Shown: positions 19,486 to 28,846 of the stretch, in pieces
Layout of the letters: every line of letters begins with the position of its first letter
How positions within the stretch are numbered: position 1 is the first letter of the stretch
Origin: Prodigiosinella confusarubida
GTDB lineage: Bacteria; Pseudomonadota; Gammaproteobacteria; Enterobacterales; Enterobacteriaceae
NCBI RefSeq assembly: GCF_002847015.1
Contig: NZ_CP025085.1
Span: forward strand, 868,001-932,000
Direction of reading: 5' to 3'
Length of the DNA stretch: 64,000 nucleotides
Notes under the pieces: generated by a model
The model's database searches: none
Told to the model about the DNA's origin: nothing
What the model saw: the letters and a program-made list of their open reading frames with translations, nothing else
Position numbers and translations under genes: made by a program

Positions 19486-20393
19486 ATCAAGCCGTATCGC
19501 CGTTACTGATACAAACAAATGCTTTTTTGCGTTACCTCAAGGTTGAACGGCAATTGAGTCCGTTGACGCAGAGTAGTTATGCGCATCAGTTACAGGTGAT
19601 AACGGAGATATTGTCTGCTGTTGGGATAACGGCATGGCAGAACCTCGATGCCGCAGGCGTACGCTCGGTGGTGACGCGCAGTAAACGTGACGGATTACAG
19701 TCTTCCAGTCTGGCATTACGCCTTTCCGCGCTGCGCAGTTTTCTTGACTGGCTGGTGAGCCGGGGGGAGCTGGGCGCAAACCCGGCCAAAGGGGTTTCCA
19801 CCCCAAGGGCCGGGCGCCACCTTCCCAAAAATATGGATGTAGACGAAGTGAACCGTCTGCTGGACATTAACCTGAATGATCCACTGGCTGTGCGTGATAG
19901 GACAATGCTGGAAGTGATGTATGGCGCCGGGTTGCGTCTGGCCGAATTGGTCGGCATGGATTGCCAGCACGTGGAGCTGGACAGCGGCGAAGTCTGGGTG
20001 ATGGGTAAGGGTAGTAAAGAGCGTAGATTGCCCATTGGCGCGACGGCCGTCACCTGGCTGCGCCGCTGGCTGGAACTGCGTGAGATTTATGATCCACAGG
20101 ATGATGCGGTGTTTGTTTCCAGCCTCGGGAAACGCATTTCCATGCGTAATGTACAGAAACGTTTTGCGGAGTGGGGGGTGAAGCAGGGAGTCAACAGCCA
20201 CGTTAATCCACATAAACTGCGCCACTCTTTTGCCACCCATATGCTGGAGTCCAGCGGTGACCTGCGTGCGGTGCAGGAGCTATTGGGGCATGCCAACCTC
20301 TCTACCACCCAGATTTATACCCACCTGGATTTCCAGCATTTGGCATCAGTGTATGATGCCGCGCACCCACGCGCCAAACGAGGAAAGGGTTGA
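19482..20393 (+). CDS. xerC: Tyrosine recombinase XerC
   Basis: Works with XerD at dif to resolve chromosome dimers. 303 residues, with the N-terminal core-binding SAM-like domain (about 10-100) and the catalytic domain carrying Arg152, Lys176, His244, Arg247, His270 and the nucleophile Tyr279 ([10 protein letters not shown]). All six catalytic residues are present, so the enzyme should be active. It is embedded in lptM-dapF-yigA-xerC-yigB-uvrD as in E. coli. Confidence 0.97.
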   Translation: MNQAVSPLLIQTNAFLRYLKVERQLSPLTQSSYAHQLQVITEILSAVGITAWQNLDAAGVRSVVTRSKRDGLQSSSLALRLSALRSFLDWLVSRGELGANPAKGVSTPRAGRHLPKNMDVDEVNRLLDINLNDPLAVRDRTMLEVMYGAGLRLAELVGMDCQHVELDSGEVWVMGKGSKERRLPIGATAVTWLRRWLELREIYDPQDDAVFVSSLGKRISMRNVQKRFAEWGVKQGVNSHVNPHKLRHSFATHMLESSGDLRAVQELLGHANLSTTQIYTHLDFQHLASVYDAAHPRAKRGKG

Positions 20394-21109
20394 TGCATTT
20401 CTACCGCCCGCTGACTGCAATTTCAGCCATCACCTTTGATCTGGATGACACACTGTATGATAACCATGATGTGATACGACGTACCGAGCAGGAATCCATC
20501 CGTTTCCTGCAAGGACACTATCCCGTGTTGAAGTATATGCAGGCTGTTGATTTTCAGCGTTTACGCGCAGAGCTTCGCGCCCAGGAGCCGGAAATTTACC
20601 ACGATGTCACTCTATGGCGCTGGCGTGCGGTGCAGTTGGCGCTCATCCGTCACGGCGTCAGTGAAGCGGAAGCCTCGGCAGGTGCGAATGTCGCGATGGA
20701 GAACTTTGCTTATTGGCGTAGTCGTATTACCGTTCCGCAGTCAACCCATGACACACTTGGCGCACTGGCCGAACACTGTCCATTAGTTGCCATTACCAAC
20801 GGTAACGCCGATCCGTATGCCTGCGGGCTGGGTGATTACTTTCAGTTTATTTTGCGAGCCGGCCCGAACGGTCGTGCAAAACCTTTCAGCGACATGTACC
20901 ACCTGGCAGCGGAAAAACTGAACCTCCCTGTAAAACAACTGCTGCATGTCGGCGATGATCTGACGACTGACGTAGCGGGCGCTGTGCGCTGTGGGATGCA
21001 AGCTTGTTGGGTTAACTTGCGTGAAGGAAATCTGATGCACATTGATGACACCCGGTTATTGCCACATATTGAAATTTCCCGGTTGGAATCGCTGACAGCA
21101 TTGCTATAA
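20393..21109 (+). CDS. yigB: HAD-family FMN/pyrimidine phosphatase YigB
   Basis: A HAD hydrolase of 238 residues from the ATG at 20393, which overlaps the xerC stop by one base and has an AGGA site in front. Motif [10 protein letters not shown] has the nucleophile Asp16 and Asp18; motif II is ITNGN and the C-terminal [13 protein letters not shown] gives motif IV. YigB in E. coli dephosphorylates the riboflavin precursor 5-amino-6-(5-phosphoribitylamino)uracil and FMN. Activity here is inferred from close similarity. Confidence 0.93.
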   Translation: MHFYRPLTAISAITFDLDDTLYDNHDVIRRTEQESIRFLQGHYPVLKYMQAVDFQRLRAELRAQEPEIYHDVTLWRWRAVQLALIRHGVSEAEASAGANVAMENFAYWRSRITVPQSTHDTLGALAEHCPLVAITNGNADPYACGLGDYFQFILRAGPNGRAKPFSDMYHLAAEKLNLPVKQLLHVGDDLTTDVAGAVRCGMQACWVNLREGNLMHIDDTRLLPHIEISRLESLTALL

Positions 21110-21110
21110 T
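21083..21110 (+). promoter_or_regulatory. Putative sigma-70 promoter of uvrD
   Basis: TTGGAA (21083-21088), a 16-base spacer and a perfect TATAAT (21105-21110) lie just upstream of the LexA box. The -10 box overlaps the last codons of yigB. Transcription would start near 21117, in or beside the operator. Confidence 0.65.
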
Positions 21111-21123
21111 TCTTTTTATTATG

Positions 21124-21139
21124 CTGTATGAATAACCAG
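21124..21139 (+). promoter_or_regulatory. LexA (SOS) box of uvrD
   Basis: CTGTATGAATAACCAG fits the SOS-box pattern CTG-N10-CAG, with the AT-rich centre expected. It lies just after the putative promoter and 55 bp before the uvrD start, the same arrangement as the SOS-induced uvrD gene of E. coli. Confidence 0.85.
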
Positions 21140-21193
21140 TAAAATGTGTATCCTTTGTGATTATACGTTTTTCCGCCAATGGATAACGGTGTT

Positions 21194-23356
21194 ATGGACG
21201 TCTCTGACCTGCTTGATAGTTTGAATGATAAACAACGCGATGCGGTAGCTGCTCCGCGCCATAATGTGCTGGTGCTGGCTGGCGCGGGCAGTGGTAAAAC
21301 ACGAGTCCTGGTACACCGTATCGCCTGGCTCCTGACGGTAGAAAACAGCTCACCATACTCCATTCTGGCCGTCACCTTTACCAACAAAGCGGCGGCCGAG
21401 ATGCGCCACCGTATTGATCAGCTTATCGGCACCAGTCAAGGTGGGATGTGGATCGGCACTTTTCATGGTTTGGCGCATCGCTTGTTACGGGCTCATCATC
21501 TGGATGCCAATTTGCCGCAGGACTTTCAGATCCTCGATAGTGAAGATCAACTGCGTTTGCTCAAGCGTTTGATCAAAGCGCTGAACCTGGATGAGAAACA
21601 GTGGCCGCCACGGCAGGCCATGTGGTACATCAACGGGAAAAAGGATGAGGGGCTGCGTCCTCAGCACATCGAAAGCTATGGCAACCCGGTAGAGCAAACC
21701 TGGCAGCGAATTTATCAGGCTTATCAGGAAGCGTGCGATCGCGCCGGTCTGGTAGATTTCGCCGAACTGTTGTTACGGGCCCACGAACTATGGCTGAACA
21801 AGCCACATATTTTGCAGCATTATCGCGAGCGCTTTCACAATATTCTGGTGGATGAGTTTCAGGATACCAATAGTATTCAGTACGCTTGGATCCGTCTGCT
21901 GGCGGGCGATAGCGCCAATGTGATGATTGTTGGTGATGATGATCAGTCCATTTATGGCTGGCGAGGCGCTCAGGTCGAAAACATCCAGCATTTCCTGCGC
22001 GACTTTCCCAATGTTGAAACTATTCGTCTGGAGCAGAATTACCGCTCTACCAGCAACATCCTCAATGCAGCGAACGCGTTAATCGCCCATAACGGTGATC
22101 GTCTGGGGAAAAACTTGTGGACTGACGGTGTCGAGGGGGAACTGATCTCCCTCTATTGCGCGTTTAACGAACTAGATGAAGCCCGGTTTGTGGTTAATCG
22201 CATCAAAGTGTGGCAGGAAGCCGGCGGTTCGTTAACCGAGAACGCCATTCTTTACCGCAGTAATGCCCAGTCACGTGTACTGGAAGAGGCGTTGATTCAA
22301 CAGAATCTGCCTTACCGTATTTATGGTGGTATGCGCTTTTTTGAACGACAGGAAATCAAGGACGCGTTGTCTTATCTGCGTTTGATTGCCAACCGTAATG
22401 ATGACTCCGCCTTTGAGCGTGTAGTGAATACGCCGACGCGTGGTATTGGCGACCGTACGCTGGATGTGGTGCGTCATACGGCGCGTGACCGTCAGATCAC
22501 AATGTGGCAGGCTAGTCGTGTTCTGTTGCAAGAGAAAGCCTTGGCGGGCCGCGCGGCTTCTGCATTACAGCGTTTTCTGGAGTTGGTGGATGCGCTGGCC
22601 TATGAAACAGCCGAATTACCATTGCATGTTCAGACAGACCGGGCCATCAAGGATTCCGGATTGTGGAATATGTATGAGCAGGAAAAAGGTGAGAAGGGTC
22701 AGGCGCGGGTAGAAAACCTGGAAGAGCTGGTGACAGCAACGCGCCAATTCAGCTATCAGGAAGAAGATCAGGATTTGATGCCGTTACAGGCATTTCTTTC
22801 ACATGCGGCACTGGAAGCGGGTGATGGACAAGCTGATGCGCACCAGGATGCGGTGCAGCTTATGACGTTGCATTCTGCCAAAGGTCTGGAGTTTCCGCAG
22901 GTATTCATTGTTGGCATGGAAGAGGGTATGTTCCCCAGCCAGATGTCGCTGGATGAAGGTGGACGTCTTGAGGAAGAACGACGCCTGGCATATGTCGGTG
23001 TGACTCGAGCCATGCAGAAGTTGACCCTCACTTATGCGGAAACCCGGCGTTTATACGGGAAAGAAGTGTATCACCGCCCATCGCGTTTTGTTGGTGAACT
23101 GCCAGCGGAGTGTGTGGAGGAGGTGCGGTTACGAGCCAGTGTGTCGCGCCCGGTCAACCATCAGCGACTGGGAACCCCGGTCAGTCAGAGTGACAGCGGC
23201 TTCACATTGGGGCAGCGTGTGCGTCATGCCAAATTCGGTGAAGGGACTATCGTCAATCTGGAAGGAAGCGGCGAACATTGCCGGATTCAGGTGGCGTTTC
23301 CAGGGCAAGGCATCAAATGGCTGGTCGCCGCTTATGCTCGTTTGGACGCGATATAA
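21194..23356 (+). CDS. uvrD: DNA helicase II (UvrD)
   Basis: Superfamily 1A 3'-5' helicase for nucleotide-excision and mismatch repair. The ATG at 21194 (MDVSDLLDSLNDKQ) gives 720 residues, the E. coli length; five extra residues from an ATG at 21179 are possible. Walker A GAGSGKT is at 30-36, the Walker B DEFQD near 220, motif III VGDDDQSIYGWRGA and motif V/VI LMTLHSAKGLEF and VGVTRAMQ are all intact. The C-terminal Tudor-like region LGQRVRHAKFGEGTI, which binds RNA polymerase, is present. An SOS box lies in front. Confidence 0.97.
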   Translation: MDVSDLLDSLNDKQRDAVAAPRHNVLVLAGAGSGKTRVLVHRIAWLLTVENSSPYSILAVTFTNKAAAEMRHRIDQLIGTSQGGMWIGTFHGLAHRLLRAHHLDANLPQDFQILDSEDQLRLLKRLIKALNLDEKQWPPRQAMWYINGKKDEGLRPQHIESYGNPVEQTWQRIYQAYQEACDRAGLVDFAELLLRAHELWLNKPHILQHYRERFHNILVDEFQDTNSIQYAWIRLLAGDSANVMIVGDDDQSIYGWRGAQVENIQHFLRDFPNVETIRLEQNYRSTSNILNAANALIAHNGDRLGKNLWTDGVEGELISLYCAFNELDEARFVVNRIKVWQEAGGSLTENAILYRSNAQSRVLEEALIQQNLPYRIYGGMRFFERQEIKDALSYLRLIANRNDDSAFERVVNTPTRGIGDRTLDVVRHTARDRQITMWQASRVLLQEKALAGRAASALQRFLELVDALAYETAELPLHVQTDRAIKDSGLWNMYEQEKGEKGQARVENLEELVTATRQFSYQEEDQDLMPLQAFLSHAALEAGDGQADAHQDAVQLMTLHSAKGLEFPQVFIVGMEEGMFPSQMSLDEGGRLEEERRLAYVGVTRAMQKLTLTYAETRRLYGKEVYHRPSRFVGELPAECVEEVRLRASVSRPVNHQRLGTPVSQSDSGFTLGQRVRHAKFGEGTIVNLEGSGEHCRIQVAFPGQGIKWLVAAYARLDAI

Positions 23357-23924
23357 CAGGCCTGTACCCGACATGGAATAGTGTCAGTCAGTTCGGGTAG
23401 TGAGAGAGCGGGTAACGGTGGAAGTAAGATCTTCCCGGGGTTTTATCTCTCTCCCTCCGGGCCTGAGTATGGCCAGCAATGGACATTGTGTAACAACGGT
23501 TTTCCCCAGCATTTACTGATCCGCCCAGATGATTTGGTTCGCGTCTTTCAGCCGTGTGAAATGGTTGCCAACGGTGTTCATGACCGGAGGTGGAGCACCG
23601 GCCAAGATATTGTTGCGTTAATAACCTTTCTGCGTGTTGACAGCCTTTTTCATCTCGGCGTAACATGCGCCCATCATTATTTCCGGAGGACCCACGCCTT
23701 GGACACACCCAGTCGATGCTGGCTCAATAACCTACTGATTAGGTACAACCACTAAGGCTATCCTCCGCTGTATGCTGATAGCCTTAGTGGTTGTCAGCGA
23801 TATCATCTGTGTCGCGTCGAGTCAGAACCGTCGAACGGTCTGAAACCTGATGGTGACCTTTCACCCCTGTTTCTGTGTTTCAATCGCGTTTTGTCCATCT
23901 CTGTTACGTTTAGGGAGCTGGCCT
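23357..23924. other. uvrD-corA intergenic region, long corA leader candidate
   Basis: About 570 bp with overlapping open frames on both strands that show no known protein character, so I treat it as non-coding. It holds a short inverted pair (TACCCGA at 23365 and TCGGGTA at 23393) just after uvrD and a remarkable 18-bp perfect inverted repeat at 23745-23794. In Salmonella the corA leader controls expression through a short ORF and Rho; whether something similar occurs here cannot be told from the sequence alone. Confidence 0.5.
23745..23794. repeat. 18-bp perfect inverted repeat upstream of corA
   Basis: ACAACCACTAAGGCTATC (23745-23762) and its exact complement GATAGCCTTAGTGGTTGT (23777-23794) flank a 14-base loop. 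A smaller hairpin, CCTA and TAGG around CTGAT, sits immediately before it. There is no T run after it. It lies 130 bp upstream of the corA start. Confidence 0.8.
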
Positions 23925-24875
23925 ATGCTGAGCGCATTTAAACTGGAAAACTGCCGTTTATCTCGTCTGGAACTGGATGACACCGACGATCTCACCTTAT
24001 CACTCTGGGTTGATTTGGTTGAGCCTGAGGATGACGAGCGAGAACAAGTACAAAACCAATTGGGGCAAAGTCTGGCAACCCGGCCAGAACTGGAAGACAT
24101 CGAGGCATCGGCCCGTTTTTTTGAAGATGAAGATGGCTTGCATATTCACTCCTTCTTCTTCTATGAAGATGCTGACGATCATGCGGGAAACTCTACGGTC
24201 GCTTTTACTATTCGTGATGGTCGTTTATTCACGCTGCGTGAGCGCGAGTTGCCTGCGTTTCGTCTCTATCGTATGCGAGCCCGCAGTCAGATATTGGTCG
24301 ATGGGAATGCTTATGAACTGCTGCTTGATCTGTTTGAAACCAAAATTGAACAGTTGGCGGACGAAATTGAGAACATCTACAGCGATCTGGAAGCATTAAG
24401 CCGGGTCATCATGGATGGCCACCAGGGCGACGAGTATGATGATGCGCTTTCTACACTGGCGGAATTGGAAGATATCGGTTGGAAAGTTCGCCTATGTCTG
24501 ATGGATACTCAACGGGCGCTGAACTTTCTGGTGCGCAAGGCCCGGTTACCTAGTGGTCAGTTGGAACAGGCACGTGAAATCTTGAGGGACATCGAATCAC
24601 TTTTGCCGCATAACGAATCCCTGTTCCAGAAGGTGAACTTCCTGATGCAGGCGGCGATGGGTTTCATCAATATTGAGCAGAACCGTATTATTAAAATTTT
24701 CTCCGTGGTGTCTGTGGTCTTCTTGCCACCGACGTTAGTGGCATCCAGCTATGGGATGAACTTTAAATTTATGCCGGAACTGGAGTGGTCATTTGGTTAT
24801 CCGGGAGCGCTGGCATTGATGTTACTGGCGGGTTTGGCCCCCTACCTCTATTTTAAACGTCGCAACTGGCTGTGA
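23925..24875 (+). CDS. corA: Magnesium/cobalt/nickel transporter CorA
   Basis: The main constitutive Mg2+ channel of enterics. The start at 23925 has a TAGGGAG ribosome site and gives 316 residues, exactly the E. coli length; longer in-frame options to 23850 lack family similarity. A large acidic cytoplasmic N-domain is followed by two C-terminal membrane helices with the signature GMN at about 277-279 ([12 protein letters not shown]) and the positively charged end FKRRNWL. Sequence identity to E. coli CorA is very high in the C-terminal two thirds. Confidence 0.97.
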   Translation: MLSAFKLENCRLSRLELDDTDDLTLSLWVDLVEPEDDEREQVQNQLGQSLATRPELEDIEASARFFEDEDGLHIHSFFFYEDADDHAGNSTVAFTIRDGRLFTLRERELPAFRLYRMRARSQILVDGNAYELLLDLFETKIEQLADEIENIYSDLEALSRVIMDGHQGDEYDDALSTLAELEDIGWKVRLCLMDTQRALNFLVRKARLPSGQLEQAREILRDIESLLPHNESLFQKVNFLMQAAMGFINIEQNRIIKIFSVVSVVFLPPTLVASSYGMNFKFMPELEWSFGYPGALALMLLAGLAPYLYFKRRNWL

Positions 24876-25090
24876 CCGTGGCGTATACCTTCAGCAGCGT
24901 GCGTCATACCTGACTCGTCTGCTTGACTACGGGAATGGCATTTCTGTCGAGATACTTCATTCCCGTGCCTACCCTGGCGATTTCATTTTTTATCCGTTTT
25001 GTACTGCGTTTAAGCTGGATTTTCATGTCCTGGAACAGGCTATCCGTTTAGAATGAAATCACTGTCTTATTTTTGTCATGGGTAATGTGC

Positions 25091-26149
25091 ATGGAGAAAA
25101 CCCCCGTGCTACTGCAATGGGGCATACTGCTATCGGTATCGCTGATTCTGGGATTCGGTTTACAAATTTATCATGTGCCGGCAGCGTTGTTGCTGGGACC
25201 GATGCTGGTGGGCGTCGTGATGGGATTAAATGGCTCCACCATTCGTATTCCCCGCCCTTTTTTTTACGCCAGTAACGCCGTACTTGGGTGTCTGGTGGCG
25301 CAAAGTCTCTCTTTGTCCATTCTGCGTCCATTATTGAATGAGTGGCCGCTGGTACTGTTTACTCTATTGGCGACATTGGTTATCAGCGGCTTGTCCGGAT
25401 GGTGTCTGATGCGTTACAGCGAACTGCCCGGTACGACGGGAACCTGGGGCGCGTCACCGGGCGGTGCTTCCGCCATGGTTGCCATGGCCGGTGAATTCGG
25501 GGCAGATGTACGTCTGGTGGCGTTTATGCAGTATTTGCGCGTACTGATGGTGACGGCGTCGGCGGCATTTGTCGCCCGTTTTAGCCTGGGGGATAGTTCG
25601 GCAGGTAACCATGCCATGACGCTCTGGTTCCCGGCCCTTGACTGGCGTTTCCCTGCCACACTGTGTATGGCCTTCAGTTGCGCCTGGGTCGCCCGCCGGC
25701 TGCGGATCCCTTCTGGTCAGTTGTTGGGCCCGATGATTGTCGGTTCAATATTGCATTCGACCGGTACGCTGACATTGCAGACACCCGAGTGGCTGTTGGC
25801 ATTAGCGTATTCGTTTATTGGCTGGAGTGTCGGCCTCTGTTTTACCCGCCCAATCTTCCGGCTGGCATTACGCACTCTGCCGCAAATGATGATCTCGATA
25901 GTGATGTTAATGCTGCTGTGTGGGGGGATGGCGTTTATGCTGACTCGTCTATTACCAGTGGATATGCTGACAGCTTATCTGGCAACCAGTCCCGGTGGGC
26001 TGGATTCCATCGCGATTATTGCCGCGGGAAGCCGGGTGGATATGGCTTTCGTGATCGCCATGCAGACGCTGCGTCTGTTTTCCACCCTGATTTTCAGTCC
26101 GATAATGTCGCGTTATATCTCACGCCACGCGGTCCCGCACGCGACGTAA
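25091..26149 (+). CDS. abrB: AbrB-family membrane protein (putative transporter/regulator of aidB type)
   Basis: A polytopic protein of about 352 residues with roughly ten hydrophobic segments arranged as two similar halves; each half carries a glycine-rich block (WGASPGGASAMVAMAGEFGADVR in the first, LATSPGGLDSIAIIAAGSRVDMA in the second). This matches the E. coli AbrB membrane family (348 residues), once annotated as ammonia monooxygenase; the true function is not known. Three in-frame ATGs occur close together (25085 and 25091 the most likely); no strong ribosome site decides. The last 30 bp overlap the end of convergent rarD. Confidence 0.82.
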   Translation: MEKTPVLLQWGILLSVSLILGFGLQIYHVPAALLLGPMLVGVVMGLNGSTIRIPRPFFYASNAVLGCLVAQSLSLSILRPLLNEWPLVLFTLLATLVISGLSGWCLMRYSELPGTTGTWGASPGGASAMVAMAGEFGADVRLVAFMQYLRVLMVTASAAFVARFSLGDSSAGNHAMTLWFPALDWRFPATLCMAFSCAWVARRLRIPSGQLLGPMIVGSILHSTGTLTLQTPEWLLALAYSFIGWSVGLCFTRPIFRLALRTLPQMMISIVMLMLLCGGMAFMLTRLLPVDMLTAYLATSPGGLDSIAIIAAGSRVDMAFVIAMQTLRLFSTLIFSPIMSRYISRHAVPHAT

Positions 26150-27028
26150 CTTACGCTGGGTATAGAGTGCGTCGAGGATGAAAATGGCCAATGCTGTCCA
26201 GATAAAGGCGAAGGTGAGCAACTTGTCGCGAGTCATGGTTTCACCGTAAACCATGACGGCAAGAAGCAGTGTCATGGTCGGGCCGATATATTGGAAAAAA
26301 CCTAGTGTAGACAGACGCAGACGCATCGCCGCTGCGGTGAAAAATAACAAGGGAACGGTGGTGATGATCCCGGCGAGGGCTAACAACAAATTCAGTGATA
26401 GTGGATTCTGCATCAGGTGGCTGCTCGGTGAGTCCGCGATCATAAACAGGTAAATGAAGGCGGCGGGCAATAGCCACAGCGTTTCAATCAACATCCCCGT
26501 TTGTCCATCAATACCGATCTTCTTACGCAGCAGACCATAAAACCCAAAACTGAAAGCCAGAGCCAGGGCAATTACTGGCAATGATCCGAATTGCCAGAGT
26601 TGCACCAGTATTCCACACACCGCCAGTGCGACTGCCAGCCATTGCATGGGGCGGAAACGTTCCCGCAAAAACAGCATCCCCAGCATGATATTCACCAATG
26701 GATTGATGAAATAACCCAGACTGGCTTCCAGCATATGATTGTGATTGACCGACCAGATATAAACCAGCCAGTTACTCCCTACCAGCATGGCAGTGACCGC
26801 CAGTAACAACAGTTGCCTGGGTTTTTGGCAGGCATACCGCACCTGACGCCATTTAAGGCTGATACTCAGCAGGATGATCATAAAGAAAAACGACCAGATG
26901 ATACGGTGCGCTAGTATCTCCGTTGCCGGAACCTGTATAAGTAATTTGAAGTAGACTGGAGCAATGCCCCAGATGAGATAGGCGCCAAGCGCGAAGAGGA
27001 TCCCCTGACGGGTTTGTTGTACTTCCAT
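26120..27028 (-). CDS. rarD: RarD, DMT-superfamily chloramphenicol-sensitivity permease
   Basis: An inner-membrane protein of 302 residues with ten hydrophobic segments of the EamA/RarD type. It matches E. coli RarD through its length (YLIWGIAPVYFKL, MLEASLGYFINPLVNIMLG, STLGFFQYIGPT). The substrate is unknown. The start at 27028 (MEVQQTRQG) aligns with E. coli; a longer frame to 27127 adds a basic non-family stretch. The C-terminus overlaps abrB on the other strand by 30 bp, a tail-to-tail arrangement. Confidence 0.92.
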   Translation of the reverse strand: MEVQQTRQGILFALGAYLIWGIAPVYFKLLIQVPATEILAHRIIWSFFFMIILLSISLKWRQVRYACQKPRQLLLLAVTAMLVGSNWLVYIWSVNHNHMLEASLGYFINPLVNIMLGMLFLRERFRPMQWLAVALAVCGILVQLWQFGSLPVIALALAFSFGFYGLLRKKIGIDGQTGMLIETLWLLPAAFIYLFMIADSPSSHLMQNPLSLNLLLALAGIITTVPLLFFTAAAMRLRLSTLGFFQYIGPTMTLLLAVMVYGETMTRDKLLTFAFIWTALAIFILDALYTQRKLRRVRDRVA

Positions 27029-27150
27029 GAATGATGGCTCGGTATAAAAGCGAGTAAACCGTGATTTTACGCAAAAAACGGTCTTTTTCCATCGCAACAT
27101 ACCCAGCGGTATCTTATCCGTTGCCATCGCATGTAACGGCGGGAACGCTA

Positions 27151-27621
27151 CTAGCCAACAATATACGTCGCAGTGGCGCTAGCGATATGTAACTGTTGCT
27201 CATTGTGGAGTTCAGAGCGTGCAACCGCAATTTTATTGCCTCCACGCAGTAAGTGACTGGTAATGATGAAGCGCTCACCACGACCAGGACGCAGATAATC
27301 CACACGCATGTCAATCGTGCCCATGCGCGACAAGCGGTGATGAAATTCCGCTTCATTGATGGCTTCATGGCGCAACAGGGTATTCCCCACGCATACCAGC
27401 CCGGCCGCAACATCCAGCCCGGCAGCAATCACGCCGCCATGCAAGATTTGCTGCAAAACGTTGCCTATCATTTTGTCCTGACGGGCGAAAGTGAGTGTGG
27501 CGTGATCCTGGGCAAACTCAAGCAACTCTAGTCCCAGTGCCTGATTGAAAGGCATTTGATAAATAAAGATATCACTGACACGCTGGCGAACAATATCCTG
27601 ACTTAACAACACATCTGGCAT
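27151..27621 (-). CDS. yigI: YigI, hotdog-fold acyl-CoA thioesterase
   Basis: 156 residues of the 4HBT/PaaI hotdog thioesterase family, colinear with E. coli YigI (155). The conserved core [19 protein letters not shown] contains the His-Gly-Gly and the acidic residue of the active site; [19 protein letters not shown] is the second family block. E. coli YigI acts on medium- and long-chain acyl-CoAs. It lies upstream of rarD on the same strand with a gap of about 120 bp. Confidence 0.92.
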   Translation of the reverse strand: MPDVLLSQDIVRQRVSDIFIYQMPFNQALGLELLEFAQDHATLTFARQDKMIGNVLQQILHGGVIAAGLDVAAGLVCVGNTLLRHEAINEAEFHHRLSRMGTIDMRVDYLRPGRGERFIITSHLLRGGNKIAVARSELHNEQQLHIASATATYIVG

Positions 27622-27843
27622 GATGTTTTTCCTGTGGTTTTGTTGGCATGAGTAAATAATAGGTTGAGGTCAGAGAAAAATGATAACAAAAAGTTAATTA
27701 TTTGTTTGTTTTGTGGTGCATTTTGTCGCTTTCCGGAAAAAGCTAATAACTGGCAGGATAGTGATTCACCGACGGTTTATCTGTGTACAATATCGCTCTG
27801 AATCTACGGGATATCATCATTATCAGTCGGGGGAAATACACCC

Positions 27844-28713
27844 ATGCGTAAACGAATGGGGATTGTGATGGGGCTACTGCTGGCAGCAAATGCCCAGGCG
27901 GAGGAAGCAAAAGTACAGAAGATTCATGATGATCCCGCGGTCCGCGGTAGTATTATTGCTGGCCTGCTACAGGAACATGATAGTCCTTTCGTTCTTTATC
28001 CTTATGAAAGTAATTACGCGCTTTATACATACACCAGCGATATCAATAAACAGTCTATTCAGAGCTATAAGTGGGCCAATCATGCTCGCAAAGACGAAGT
28101 GAACTTCCAGATTAGTCTTGGTTTTCCGTTGTGGCGCGGCATTGCGGGGGATAATTCTCTGCTGGGTGCTTCCTATACACAGCGCTCCTGGTGGCAGATG
28201 TCCAATAAAAGCGAGTCGACGCCGTTTCGGGAAACCAATTATGAGCCGCAACTGTTTTTAGGCTGGGCAGTGGATGACACTTTTGCCGGCTGGACACTAC
28301 GGGATGTGGAATTCGGGGTAAATCATCAGTCTAATGGTCGCGCAGATCCCACCTCACGCAGTTGGAATCGGGTATATGCCCGACTGATGGCTCAACATAA
28401 TAACTGGCAGGTGGAGGTTAAACCCTGGATCCGTCTTACTGACAGCGATGATGACAACCCGAATATCATTCACTATATGGGACATTATCGTTTGCGAATT
28501 GGTTATGTCTGGGGTGATAGCATTTTCAGTGCGGAAGGTCGCTATAACTGGAACAGTGGCTATGGGGGGGGTGACGTGAGTTGGAGTTATCCGCTTACCA
28601 AACATGTCCGCTTCTATACCAAGGTATTTAGTGGGTATGGCGAGTCGTTAATTGACTACAATTATCGTCAGACACGTTTCGGTATCGGGATCATACTCAA
28701 CGACATGCTCTGA
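27844..28713 (+). CDS. pldA: Outer-membrane phospholipase A (OMPLA)
   Basis: A 289-residue precursor with a signal peptide ending at Ala19 (AANAQA). It forms a 12-stranded beta-barrel that hydrolyses misplaced phospholipids in the outer membrane and needs calcium and dimer formation. The catalytic triad His161, Ser163 and Asn175 is visible in NHQSNGRADPTSRSWNR. Length equals the E. coli protein. A GGGGGAAAT ribosome site precedes the ATG. Confidence 0.96.
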   Translation: MRKRMGIVMGLLLAANAQAEEAKVQKIHDDPAVRGSIIAGLLQEHDSPFVLYPYESNYALYTYTSDINKQSIQSYKWANHARKDEVNFQISLGFPLWRGIAGDNSLLGASYTQRSWWQMSNKSESTPFRETNYEPQLFLGWAVDDTFAGWTLRDVEFGVNHQSNGRADPTSRSWNRVYARLMAQHNNWQVEVKPWIRLTDSDDDNPNIIHYMGHYRLRIGYVWGDSIFSAEGRYNWNSGYGGGDVSWSYPLTKHVRFYTKVFSGYGESLIDYNYRQTRFGIGIILNDML

Positions 28714-28846
28714 GTTATTACCGTTTCCTCTCGCTGAGAGAGAAGAGCCGCGAGCGGCGTGATCAGCACATGCAGACAATCATTGCAGTTTTATCAAACG
28801 GCGCTGAAAATAACGCCTGTTTGTCTTTATTAAGGTCGGGTAAGGC

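Noticed and set aside
23381-23755. 124-codon open frame between uvrD and corA, with an overlapping 106-codon frame on the other strand
   Set aside because: Neither has a ribosome site, family similarity or ordinary composition; both lie in the corA upstream region.
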